Part shown: piece after piece, positions 25,874 to 39,000 of the stretch
Numbering within the stretch: the stretch's first letter is position 1
Layout of the letters: the number at the start of each line of letters is the position of its first letter
Origin: Liolophura sinensis
Taxonomy: Eukaryota > Mollusca > Polyplacophora > Chitonida > Chitonidae
Direction of reading: 5' to 3'
Assembly (NCBI RefSeq): GCF_032854445.1
Contig: NC_088300.1
Coordinates: forward strand, 49,345,682 to 49,409,681
Length of the DNA stretch: 64,000 nt
Position numbers and translations under genes: made by a program
The notes under the pieces: model-generated
Told to the model about the DNA's origin: nothing
What the model saw: the letters and a program-made list of their open reading frames with translations, nothing else
Databases searched by the model: none

Positions 25874-27067
25874 ATAACATATGTACCTTGCGTGGCCTTG
25901 TTACTTAGACAAACACCTAATCTAACTCAAGTTTTCACAAAAGTCAGGTCTGTTTTCCACAAAATACACATGAAATATCATGACTTTTCATGCTTTTTGA
26001 ATCTCATTGTGGAGGTTTTCCCAAAGTAAAAAAATATGTTCAATACACTAACAGACAGACCTGTATATTAAAGAACAACTCCAGTTTCAATGCCTTTGTG
26101 TTTACAAAGGACGGTAAAATAATATGGACTAAGATAACCTGGACTGCTTGCCCGAATTATACAGAACACATATGAGGAATATCAATATCTATGTATTGGA
26201 GGATCCAGCAAATTTGTGTCAGCTACTGTACTGTCTGTCTCATTTAACATCACAGGGATATTCATGTCACATCAGGCAAACTAAATAGAAACTGATGAAA
26301 AGTTTCAAAGTTTCATTACACCTATTAAATGGTGTTGTACATCAAAAATCTTTTTGAACTATGGCGTCATTTCTGTTCTGTATTAAGGTACCTGTAATGT
26401 AAAAATTGAGTCTAGTTTCTCTTGGAAATGGGACTTACCATATCCTCTTAACAGTGGATTGAGTGAGTGAGTGATTGAGGTTTTTAACAGTGGAAAACAA
26501 ACTGGTTTTTCTCTATATGCCATAACCAAAATAACGTGGCTTGAATAAAACACAGTAAATTATTATTATTAATTACTATGTAATTGGTGTTTTACATCAT
26601 GTTTCACTTCTAGGGTGACATTTACAGTCACATTTGTGGCTGGAGGAAACTGGACAGAGCCTTAATACCTGACAGATGCTCTTGATATATGCATGTAGAG
26701 CCATGGTGTATCGTTTATGAGTTAATTTCAAATGGACAACCTCACTGGTTAAGCATTAGTGGCTGAAGTTAGACAGTCTTGACATTCAGCCCATCGATGA
26801 CATTAAATGAAACTATACGTAAACAGATTCTCATCATTTTAGTATCCCCCCTACAGTATATACATATGTATAACAGTTATATTTTGTGCTTCAAATTGAA
26901 ACTTGATCTCAGAAATTCTAATCTGTTTACAAAGTGCTTAAGTTCACTTACAGATACAATGAAAGCATGGCTGATCTGGTTAGCAAATACGTTAGCCATG
27001 AAAATGTCTTCTTAATGTTCTTTTCTCAGTTACATAAGTCAATGGTACCAGAGACTAGCCTTCTTCT

Positions 27068-30000
27068 CTACATAGATCCACTTTTGATGATTTTGAACAA
27101 TGAGTTGATGTTGTTGGACTTTATGGCAGACCTACAAGCAGCTACAACTTGAGTCTTGTATTTTCCCACTGAAACAAAACAAAAAAGGCAAAACTCACAG
27201 CGAAAGCATTGGTGAGAGGTTCCTTTCACTGTTAAATTCATTTTACTGAAGTTTGAGGAAAAAGTCTGCAATCAGTCTTTAGTCTACATACCCTAATTCT
27301 TCTAAAATTTGGGACAGATATTAGTAGTGTTGAAAGTAGAATGTTACATTTCTTTACCAGCCTTTTGGAAAAGTAAAGATATGGGTATGTTGTTCATTAG
27401 ATGGTCTAGCCATGTGAGAAAAGGAAACTCAATATTCCTACTAGAATTACATATATATTGGCTAATATGAGCAGACCAGGTGTCCCAAATTTAAGATGAA
27501 ATAGGGTAATCAAGTTTTGTCTCAAAGTCTATCATTCATTTATCATGATTTCTCACTGTCAATTTTTCATCACTTTAAGCAGTGTAGTTATTTCACTGCC
27601 CTATTGGAAGTTTTTGTCTCCTTATTGCAGCCAACAAAAACTATCAGTTTCCTTTATCCTCATCTATATCTAATTTGTTGATCTTAACATAAATTATTAG
27701 ATACACGGTTACCTCGTGACAGTGACCTTCATATTAGGCAAAGAGTAGGTAACAGCTGCAGGATATGGGAATAAACATGTCCCTCATATGACTGCTGCTG
27801 TCCAATGAAAACAGTACTTTGTTCAATGTGAAATAAAAACTTGAATGCCTCTTACCCCTGAGTCTGCCGGCCTTCTGGATAATCTGGTTGACTTGTTTGA
27901 GACAAGTGAGTAGCTCCTGGTGGTTGTTGGAGCGGATTGTGTAGCCATTGATCAGGTCACGATTCAGGTCATACAGCTCCATGTATGCCTTACGCATGTT
28001 ACGCCTGAAACAATCCATGCACACTCATACATTATCAACTAACAGATAAATTGTCATACAGCTCCATGTACACCCCACACATGTTTAGCCTGTAACAACC
28101 CACAGAGACTCATACATACATCATTGTCATACAGCTCCACATACGCCTCACGCACGTTACGCCCGTAACAACCTACGGAGAGTCACACATACATCACTGT
28201 CATACAGCTCCACGTACGCCTCACGCATGTTATGTCTGTAACAACCCACAGACTCATACATACATCATTGTCATACAGCTTCATGTACGCCTCACGCACG
28301 TTGCACCCGTAACAACCCATGGAGTCATTCATACATCATTGTCATACAGCTTCATGTACGCCTTACGCATGTTATGTCTGTAACAACCCACAGACTCATA
28401 CATACATCATTGTCCTACAGCTCCACGTACGCCTCACGCATGTTATGTCTGTAACAACCCACAGACTCATACATACATCATTGTCATACAGCTTCATGTA
28501 CGCCTCACGCACGTTGCACCCGTAACAACCCATGGAGTCATTCATACATCATTGTCATACAGCTTCATGTACGCCTTACGCATGTTATGTCTGTAACAAC
28601 CCACAGACTTATACATACATCATTGTCATACAGCTCCACATAAGCCTCACGCACGTTACGCCCGTTACAACCCACGGAGAGTCATACATACATCATTGTC
28701 ATACAGCTTTATGTACGCCTCACGCACGTTGCACCCGTAACAACCCACGGAGAGTCATTCATACTTCATTGTCATACAGCTTCATGTATGCCTTACGCAT
28801 GTTATGTCTGTAACAACCCACAGACTCATACATACATCATTGTCCTACAGCTCCACGTACGCCTCACGCATGTTATGTCTGTAACAACCCACAGACTCAT
28901 ACATACATCATTGTCATACAGCTTCATGTACGCCTCACGCACGTTGCACTCGTAACAACCCACGGAGAGTCATTCATACATCATTGTCATACAGCTTCAT
29001 GTACGCCTCACGCATGTTAGGCCTGTAACAACCCACAGACTCATACATACATACATCGTTGTCATACAGCTCCATGTACGCCTCACGCACGTTGCACTCG
29101 TAACAACCCACGGAGATTCATACATACATCATGGTCATACAGCTCCATGTATGCCTCACGCATGTTAGGCCTGTAACAACCCACAGAGACTCTTACATGT
29201 ACCATTAACAACTAACAGATACATCAATCTGTGACACCCATATATAGGTGCCCCCAAATAAACTGTAAGTCACTTTCATTAATGTTCAATTTAGAACAGA
29301 ACTAATAAAACATACATGTAGTCAGAATTTGCTGGATTGAGTCCAAAAGGATACAGCTATTAAGCCATGGATATTTCATCAACATTTCACACTAACAGCA
29401 TGATTGAACGATTCATATGCTGATAGGACTAGGGTTACCACATATCCCATGTATACTGTCAGACTCACATGTCCCCCATCAGTCTGGAGTCCTCTGCCTT
29501 GATTCATATGCTGATAGGACTAGGGTTACCACATATCCAACATATACTGTCAGACTTACATGTCCCTCATCAGTCTGGAGTCCTCTGCCCTGATTCATAT
29601 GCTGATAGGACTAGGATTACCATATATCCCACATATACTGTCAGACTTATATGTCCCTCATCAGTCTGGAGTCCTCTGCCCTGATTCATATGCTGATAGG
29701 ACTAGGGTTACCACATATCCCACATATACTGTCAGACTTATATGTCCCTCATCAGTCTGGAGTCCTCTGCCCTGATTCATATGCTGATAGGACTAGGATT
29801 ACCATATATCCCACATATACTGTCAGACTTATATGTCCCTCATCAGTCTGGAGTCCTCTGCCCTGATTCATATGCTGATAGGACTAGGATTACCATATAT
29901 CCCACATATACTGTCAGACTTATATGTCCCTCATCAGTCTGGAGTCCTCTGCCCTGATTCATATGCTGATAGGACTAGGGTTACCACATATCCCACATAT

Positions 30001-33000
30001 ACTGTCAGACTTATATGTCCCTCATCAGTCTGGAGTCCTCTGCCCTGATTCATATGCTGATAGGACTAGGATTACCATATATCCAACATATACTGTCAGA
30101 CTTATATGTCCCTCATCAGTCTGGAGTCCTCTGCCCTGATTCATATGCTGATAGGACTAGGGTTACCACATATCCCACATATACTGTCAGACTTATATGT
30201 CCCTCATCAGTCTGGAGTCCTCTGCCCTGATTCATATGCTGATAGGACTAGGATTACCATATATCCCACATATACTGTCAGACTTATATGTCCCTCATCA
30301 GTCTGGAGTCCTCTGCCCTGATTCATATGCTGATAGGACTAGGGTTACCACATATCCCACATATACTGTCAGACTTATATGTCCCTCATCAGTCTGGAGT
30401 CCTCTGCCCTGATTCATATGCTGATAGGACTAGCGTTACCACATATCCCACATATACTGTCAGACTTATATGTCCCTCATCAGTCTGGAGTCCTCTGCCC
30501 TGATTCATATGCTGATAGGACTAGGATTACCATATATCCCACATATACTGTCAGACTTACATGTCCCCCATCAGTCTGGAGTCCTCTGCCCTGATTCATA
30601 TGCTGATAGGACTAGGGTTACCACATATCCAACATATACTGTCAGACTTACATGTCCCTCATCAGTCTGGAGTCCTCTGCCCTGATTCATATGCTGATAG
30701 GACTAGGGTTACCATATATCCCACATATACTGTCAGACTTACATGTCCCTCATCAGTCTGGAGTCCTCTGCCCTGATTCATATGCTCATAGGACTAGGGT
30801 TACCACATATCCAACATATACTGTCAGACTTACATGTCCCTCATCAGTCTGGAGTCCTCTGCCCTGATTCATATGCTGATAGGACTAGGGTTACCACATA
30901 TCCCACATATACTGTCAGACTTATATGTCCCTCATCAGTCTGGAGTCCTCTGCCCTGATTCATATGCTGATAGGACTAGCGTTACCACATATCCCACATA
31001 TACTGTCAGACTTATATGTCCCTCATCAGTCTGGAGTCCTCTGCCCTGATTCATATGCTGATAGGACTAGGATTACCACATATCCCACATATACTGTCAG
31101 ACTTATATGTCCCTCATCAGTCTGGAGTCCTCTGCCCTGATTCATATGCTGATAGGACTAGGGTTACCACATATCCCACATATACTGTCAGACTTATATG
31201 TTCCTCATCAGTCTGGAGTCCTCTGCTCTGATTCATATGCTGATAGGACTAGCGTTACCACATATCCCACACATACTGTCAGACTTATCTGTCCCTCATC
31301 AGTCTGGAGTCCTCTGCCCTGATTCATATGCTGATAGGACTAGGGTTACCACATATCCCACATATACTGTCAGACTTATATGTCCCTCATCAGTCTGGAG
31401 TCCTCTGCCCTGATTCATATGCTGATAGGACTAGGGTTACCACATATCCCACATATACTGTCAGACTTATATGTCCCTCATCAGTCTGGAGTCCTCTGCC
31501 CTGATTCATATGCTGATAGGACTAGGGTTACCACATATCCCACATATACTGTCAGACTTACATGTCCGTCATCAGTCTGGAGTCCTCTGCCCTGATTCAT
31601 ATGCTCATAGGACTAGGGTTACCACATATCCCACATATACTGTCAGACTTACATGTCCCTCATCAGTCTGGAGTCCTCTGCCCTGATTCATATGCTGATA
31701 GGACTAGGGTTACCACATATCACATATACACTGTCAGACTTATATGTCCCTCATCAGTCTGGAGTGCTCTGCCCTGATTCATATGCTCATAGGACTAGGG
31801 TTACCACATATCCCACATATACTGTCAGACTTATATGTCCCCCATCAGTCTGGAGTCCTCTGCCCTGATTCATATGCTGATAGGACTAGGGTTACCACAT
31901 ATCCCACATACACTGTCAGACTTATATGTCCCTCATCAGTCTGGAGTCCTCTGCCCTTATTCATATGCTGACAGGTTATTTATTTATTTATTTGATTGAT
32001 GTTTTATGACGTACTCAAGAATATTTCACTTATATGATGGCGGCCAGCATTATGGTGGGAGGAAACCGGGCAGAGCCTGGAGAAAACCCACAACCATCCC
32101 CAGGTTGCTGGCAGACCTTCCCACTTAAGGCCGGAGAGGAAGCCAGCATGAGCTGGACTTGAACTCACAGTGACCGCATAGGTGAGTGGCTCCAGGGTCA
32201 TTACGCTGCGCTAGCGTGCTAACCAACTGAGCCACGGAGGCCCTCATATGCTGATAGGACTAGGGTTACCACATATCCCATATACACTGTCAGACTTACA
32301 TGTCCCTCATCAGTCTGGAGTCCTCTGTCCTGATTCATATGCTGATAGGACTAGGGTTACCACATATCCAACATATACTGTCAGACTTATATGTCCCTCA
32401 TCAGTCTGGAGTCCTCTGCCCTGATTCATATGCTGATAGGACTAGGATTACCATATATCCCACATATACTGTCAGACTTATATGTCCCTCATCAGTCTGG
32501 AGTCCTCTGCCCTGATTCATATGCTGATAGGACTAGGATTACCATATATCCCACATATACTGTCAGACTTATATGTCCCTCATCAGTCTGGAGTCCTCTG
32601 CCCTGATTCATATGCTGATAGGACTAGGGTTACCACATATCCCACATATACTGTCAGACTTACATGTCCCCCATCAGTCTGGAGTCCTCTGCCCTGATTC
32701 ATATGCTGATAGGACTAGGGTTACCACATATCCCACATATACTGTCAGACTTACATGTCCCCCATCAGTCTGGAGTCCTCTGCCCTGATTCATATGCTGA
32801 TAGGACTAGGGTTACCACATATCCCACATATACTGTCAGACTTACATGTCCCTCATCAGTCTGGAGTCCTCTGCCCTGATTCATATGCTGATAGGACTAG
32901 GGTTACCACATATCCCACATATACTGTCAGACTTATATGTCCCTCATCAGTCTGGAGTCCTCTGCCCTGATTCATATGCTGATAGGACTAGCGTTACCAC

Positions 33001-36000
33001 ATATCCCACATATACTGTCAGACTTATATGTCCCTCATCAGTCTGGAGTCCTCTGCCCTGATTCATATGCTGATAGGACTAGGATTACCACATATCCCAC
33101 ATATACTGTCAGACTTATATGTCCCTCATCAGTCTGGAGTCCTCTGCCCTGATTCATATGCTGATAGGACTAGGGTTACCACATATCCCACATATACTGT
33201 CAGACTTAAATGTCCCTCATCAGTCTGGAGTCCTCTGCCCTGATTCATATGCTGATAGGACTAGCGTTACCACATATCCCACACATACTGTCAGACTTAT
33301 ATGTCCCTCATCAGTCTGGAGTCCTCTGCCCTGATTCATATGCTGATAGGACTAGGGTTACCACATATCCCACATATACTGTCAGACTTATATGTCCCTC
33401 ATCAGTCTGGAGTCCTCTGCCCTGATTCATATGCTGATAGGACTAGGGTTACCACATATCCCACATATACTGTCAGACTTATATGTCCCTCATCAGTCTG
33501 GAGTCCTCTGCCCTGATTCATATGCTGATAGGACTAGGGTTACCACATATCCCACATATACTGTCAGACTTACATGTCCGTCATCAGTCTGGAGTCCTCT
33601 GCCCTGATTCATATGCTCATAGGACTAGGGTTACCACATATCCCACATATACTGTCAGACTTACATGTCCCTCATCAGTCTGGAGTCCTCTGCCCTGATT
33701 CATATGCTGATAGGACTAGGGTTACCACATATCACATATACACTGTCAGACTTATATGTCCCTCATCAGTCTGGAGTGCTCTGCCCTGATTCATATGCTG
33801 ATAGGACTAGGGTTACCACATATCCCACATATACTGTCAGACTTATATGTCCCCCATCAGTCTGGAGTCCTCTGCCCTGATTCATATGCTGATAGGACTA
33901 GGGTTACCACATATCCCACATACACTGTCAGACTTATATGTCCCTCATCAGTCTGGAGTCCTCTGCCCTTATTCATATGCTGACAGGTTATTTATTTATT
34001 TATTTGATTGATGTTTTATGCCGTACTCAAGAATATTTCACTTATATGATGGCGGCCAGCATTATGGTGGGAGGAAACCGGGCAGAGCCTGGAGAAAACC
34101 CACAACCATCCCCAGGTTGCTGGCAGACCTTCCCACTTAAGGCCGGAGAGGAAGCCAGCATGAGCTGGACTTGAACTCACAGTGACCGCATTGGTGAGTG
34201 GCTCCAGGGTCATTACGCTGCGCTAGCGTGCTAACCAACTGAGCCACGGAGGCCCTCATATGCTGATAGGACTAGGGTTACCACATATCCCATATACACT
34301 GTCAGACTTACATGTCCCTCATCAGTCTGGAGTCCTCTGCCCTGATTCATATGCTCATAGGACTAGGATTACCATATATCCCACATATACTGTCAGACTT
34401 ATATGTCCCTCATCAGTCTGGAGTCCTCTGCCCTGATTCATATGCTCATAGGACTAGGGTTACCACATATCCCACATATACTGTCAGACTTATATGTCCC
34501 TCATCAGTCTGGAGTCCTCTGCCCTGATTCATATGCTGATAGGACTAGGGTTACCACATATCCCACATATACTGTCAGACTTATATGTCCCTCATCAGTC
34601 TGGAGTCCTCTGCCCTGATTCATATGCTGATAGGACTAGGGTTACCACATATCCCACATATACTGTCAGACTTATATGTCCCTCATCAGTCTGGAGTCCT
34701 CTGCCCTGATTCATATGCTGATAGGACTAGGATTACCATATATCCCACATATACTGTCAGACTTATATGTCCCTCATCAGTCTGGAGTCCTCTGCCCTGA
34801 TTCATATGCTGATAGGACTAGGATTACCATATATCCCACATATACTGTCAGACTTATATGTCCCTCATCAGTCTGGAGTCCTCTGCCCTGATTCATATGC
34901 TGATAGGACTAGGGTTACCACATATCCCACATATACTGTCAGACTTACATGTCCCCCATCAGTCTGGAGTCCTCTGCCCTGATTCATATGCTGATAGGAC
35001 TAGGGTTACCATATATCCCACATATACTGTCAGACTTATATGTCCCTCATCAGTCTGGAGTCCTCTGCCCTGATTCATATGCTGATAGGACTAGGATTAC
35101 CATATATCCCACATATACTGTCAGACTTATATGTCCCTCATCAGTCTGGAGTCCTCTGCCCTGACTCATATGCTGATAGGACTAGGGTTACCACATATCC
35201 CACATATACTGTCAGACTTATATGTCCCTCATCAGTCTGGAGTCCTCTGCCCTTATTCATATGCTGACAGGTTATTTATTTATTTATTTGATTGATGTTT
35301 TATGCCGTACTCAAGAATATTTCACTTATATGATGGCGGCCAGCATTATGGTGGGAGGAAACCGGGCAGAGCCTGGAGAAAACCCACAACCATCCCCAGG
35401 TTGCTGGCAGACCTTCCCACTTAAGGCCGGAGAGGAAGCCAGCATGAGCTGGACTTGAACTCACAGTGACCGCATTGGTGAGCGGCTCCAGGGTCATTAC
35501 GCTGCGCTAGCGTGCTAACCAACTGAGCCACGGAGGCCCTCATATGCTGATAGGACTAGCGTTACCACATATCCCACACATACTGTCAGACTTATATGTC
35601 CCTCATCAGTCTGGAGTCCTCTGCCCTGATTCATATGCTGATAGGACTAGGATTACCATATATCCCACATATACTGTCAGACTTATATGTCCCTCATCAG
35701 TCTGGAGTCCTCTGCCCTGATTCATATGCTGATAGGACTAGGGTTACCACATATCCAACATATACTGTCAGACTTATATGTCCCCCATCAGTCTGGAGTC
35801 CTCTGCCCTGATTCATATGCTGATAGGACTAGGGTTACCACATATCCCACATATACTGTCAGACTTAAATGTCCCTCATCAGTCTGGAGTCCTCTGCCCT
35901 GATTCATATACTGATAGGACTAAGGTTACCACATATACAGCATATACTGTCAGACTTACATGTCCCTCATCAGTCTGGAGTCCTCTGCCCTGATTCATAT

Positions 36001-39000
36001 GCTGATAGGACTAAGGTTACCACATATACAGCATATACTGTCAGACTTACATGTCCGTCATCAGTCTGGAGTCCTCTGCCCTGATTCATATGCTGATAGG
36101 ACTAAGGTTACCACATATACAGCATATACTGTCAGACTTACATGTCCCCCATCAGTCTGGGGTCCTCTGCCCTGATTCATATACTGATAGGACTAGGGTT
36201 ACCACTTATTCCATATACACTGTCAGACTTACATGTCCCCCATCAGTCTGGAGTCTTCTGCCCTGACAACCATGCTGCGGATAAGGTTTGAGTGGTCAGC
36301 CATCTCTGCGGTCAGTTTCTGACGGACACTGTGGAACTCATCCACCTACAAGCAGGTGCAACAGTGTCAAGTTTTCAACACATTAATGCTCAACAACACT
36401 ATGGGCTGAAATACACCCAATGCATCATCAAACCAAAATCAGTTGTTTTTCTTGATTTGCTTTTAATGAGTCTGATCAATCTGATTGTTTGTACAGTTTG
36501 CTCATTTGAAAAATACGAGGAAAAGGATTTTGATTTTGACTGGTGCTGTGAATATTTCACTTATACAACAGTGTCCGCTTTTACCGTGGGAGGAAACCGG
36601 GTTCAGTAGGTTGCTAGCAGACCTTCCCACGAATGATCTAACAGAAAGCCAACATAAGCTGGACTTGAACTCACATGTAGCAATGGCTTTGTTGTTGTGC
36701 TGCGCTGTAAGTATTATTACACTTTGTATGTATGACACTGGCAAGAAAGTGACACTGAAAGAATCACAAAACTGGCACATTCCTCACATGAACTTGTGCT
36801 AGTATCTCACGAGGAATAGATGCACCTTTGAAATGACTACACAAATTTCAGCGCATTATGAAGTTGTTTAAAAGATGAAAAATGAAGAGCTGTATATTCT
36901 TACCCTGATCAGGATCTGCCTGAGAGCTTCCATCTCTTTGGGGAAGTCAGCTGTCACCTGCAGATCCTCCACGTTCAGGAAGACGGCCAGAGCCTGGATT
37001 ATGTCCCCTGCCAAGTCCATGTCATCAGTACGAATCGTCACCTGGAACATTAACCATTTACACAAATATATCCTGTTAACTTTGCTACTGGGTTTATTTT
37101 GGTCATGGAGAAATGTCACTTGGATAAATACATTAAAAAATCATTAAAAAACTTTTAAATGTAATTTACAGACAGTGACTAACAATCAGTTTGGTACTTT
37201 TATTTCATCAATTTCATGCTTTAATCCCTTGATGCTCAAGTAAGCCAAACACCTACAAAAACATGAATAAATTTCAAGTATACTAAATAATGTAGGCTAA
37301 TATTGGAAAAATGTTCACTAAGTTCATGGATTGTTTAAAACTGGAAATTAACAATCTACTATAACAATGATTGAATAATTGAGTAGCTTAAAAGTGAAAG
37401 GCAAGCATACCAGCATGGCAATCTGATCTCAATCATGGCAAAACTTCCCCCCCCTAAAAATGCCCCTAATTGCAACAATTGTAACACATCATCTTGATGT
37501 CAAAATTTGTGAAAAGCTGACTATGATTTGGAAAGGTGGTAAATCTACGGTATTTCATCCGAGTTTAGCTTTCTCAAGCGACACGTTTTGCTAAATTTTG
37601 ATAGAATCTTACACCTTATATGTCCACTTTCACGTTTTTTTGGGAAGTCTCAATAATTTCTTATCAGAAAAGGTGTTAGCATCACAAAAGCCTTTATAAG
37701 CTTCAGAAAATGCATTTTACATACCAAAGTTTAGGTGAAACATCTTATTCAGCATGACGTGCAACAACCAGGAGGCTGCTTTACATGAAGTCACATGATC
37801 AACAAACACAGAGAAAGAGTAAATGAAACTGAAAGTAACAGCATGAAATCTGACCTGCCCTGAAGGTTCCATCTTGATGACCAGGGGCCCAGTTCCCCTC
37901 AGTGACATGAAGGTCACACAGAGAGATCCTTCACACACCAGGTCCTCTTGTAACAGAAACATCTGATTGATCCACAAAACCAGCTGAAGTGAAATAAAGG
38001 TAGTTTTGTTTCAAATTATACCAAGCTATACATTCTGTTCATTTATATATTTATTTATTATTTTTTGGAATGTATTATATAAGAATATTGCATTTATAAG
38101 TAAAATGGTGGGTGTTGTACTAGACTTTATTTATACACTACATAATCTTCAGTTATGGCAAAAATACAAAAATAATTGACCCAACACTTACCCGCTGCAC
38201 TCTGTCATGAACCTGAAACACTACACTGCTGCTGGGCTCTGGGCTCACAGGTTCAGTGAGGGCATACATAGAGAACCGAGGTAACTGACGGGTAAGCTCA
38301 AACACATGGAACTGTAAACTGTAAAGACAGACAGATGAATTGTGACAATGAGAGCATACATGGAGAACCGAGAGTAACTGCTAAGTCAGCTCAAATGTAA
38401 GGAACTGTAAACTGTACTAATAGGCAGAGAAAGTGGATAACTCATGAGCAGGCTCAAAGATAAGAAACTGTAAACTACAAATAGGCAGAGGGACTGTGGC
38501 AATGACAGCATGGAGAACCGAAGTAACTGTGTATAAAGCTGTTCTGACATAATCAACTTAAAGTAATCTCTACATCTATCCACATAAGTGTCAATGTTGT
38601 GACAACAATATAAATATTAAACCTAGCAGCGAGGAGATTAGAGAGATACAAATGATATTACTACGCCCCATAACTCCCCTATTGCCCCTCTGCTTGTGCA
38701 GATTTTACCCTGTGCCTACCTGGATTTATATCCCACAAAGGCTTTGATGTGCAGATCTACAGTGATGTCTTTAGGAGGAAATATGGCTACTTTAAGATTG
38801 TTGCTCACATAGTTAATGTTAGGATGACTGAAATGGAATAAAATTTGAAATAATATAACGACATGGCTCAAAACACAAGTTCCCACATCCTCATTAAAAC
38901 TGGCATAATATGTGAATCGTTGAAATTCAGGAACATTATTTTAAAGTAAAAGAAAGCTAAAACATGAAGTAAGGTTCTCCCTACAGACAACTGAAAACTA

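Larger units (their letters stand above)
20634..27067. other. Intergenic region between two minus-strand genes
   Basis: No gene was found. It should hold the promoter of the uncharacterised gene (right of 20633) and the 3' UTR of BBS2 (left of 27068). It contains a LINE remnant, three SINE-type copies, a 35-bp minisatellite and a degenerate SINE at about 26575-26690 (GTTTTACATC...GGAGGAAACTGGACAGAGCC). The short open frames around 21.3-21.7 kb show no recognisable protein features. Confidence 0.5.
29411..36232 (-). repeat. 91-bp satellite derived from the BBS2 exon 19 donor (~66 units)
   Basis: About 66 near-identical 91-bp units in four blocks (29411-31975, 32244-33987, 34256-35271, 35540-36232), split by three copies of one SINE. 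On the minus strand each unit consists of the last ~34 nt of exon 19 (TCAGGGCAGAGGACTCCAGA...GACAT), the donor position, and the first ~57 nt of intron 19. The true exon 19 sits at the upstream end (36345-36233). About 19 units retain GT at the donor (plus-strand ACTTACATG); most have AT (ACTTATATG), two TT, and the oldest-looking outer unit reads GTGAGT. Units nearest the exon (35.9-36.2 kb) form a distinct subtype (ACATATACAGCATATAC). The array makes overlapping 71-codon frames on the plus strand, which are not genes. Confidence 0.95.

Noticed and set aside
28319-28813. Plus-strand frames with repeated [18 protein letters not shown]
   Set aside because: Antisense reading of the exon 20 acceptor array; Cys/His spacing is not a zinc finger but the repeat period.
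31976-32243. tRNA gene at SINE heads (box A and box B present)
   Set aside because: The head does not fold as a complete tRNA and continues into a SINE body with (TAAA)n tail and target duplications.
28053-36232. CRISPR array
   Set aside because: Direct repeats without unique spacers, in an intron of an animal gene, fully explained by exon duplication.
29469-36266. Dozens of overlapping 71-codon plus-strand open frames with almost the same protein
   Set aside because: They come from a 91-bp unit (91 = 1 mod 3) and run antisense to BBS2 inside its intron; they are by-products of the satellite.
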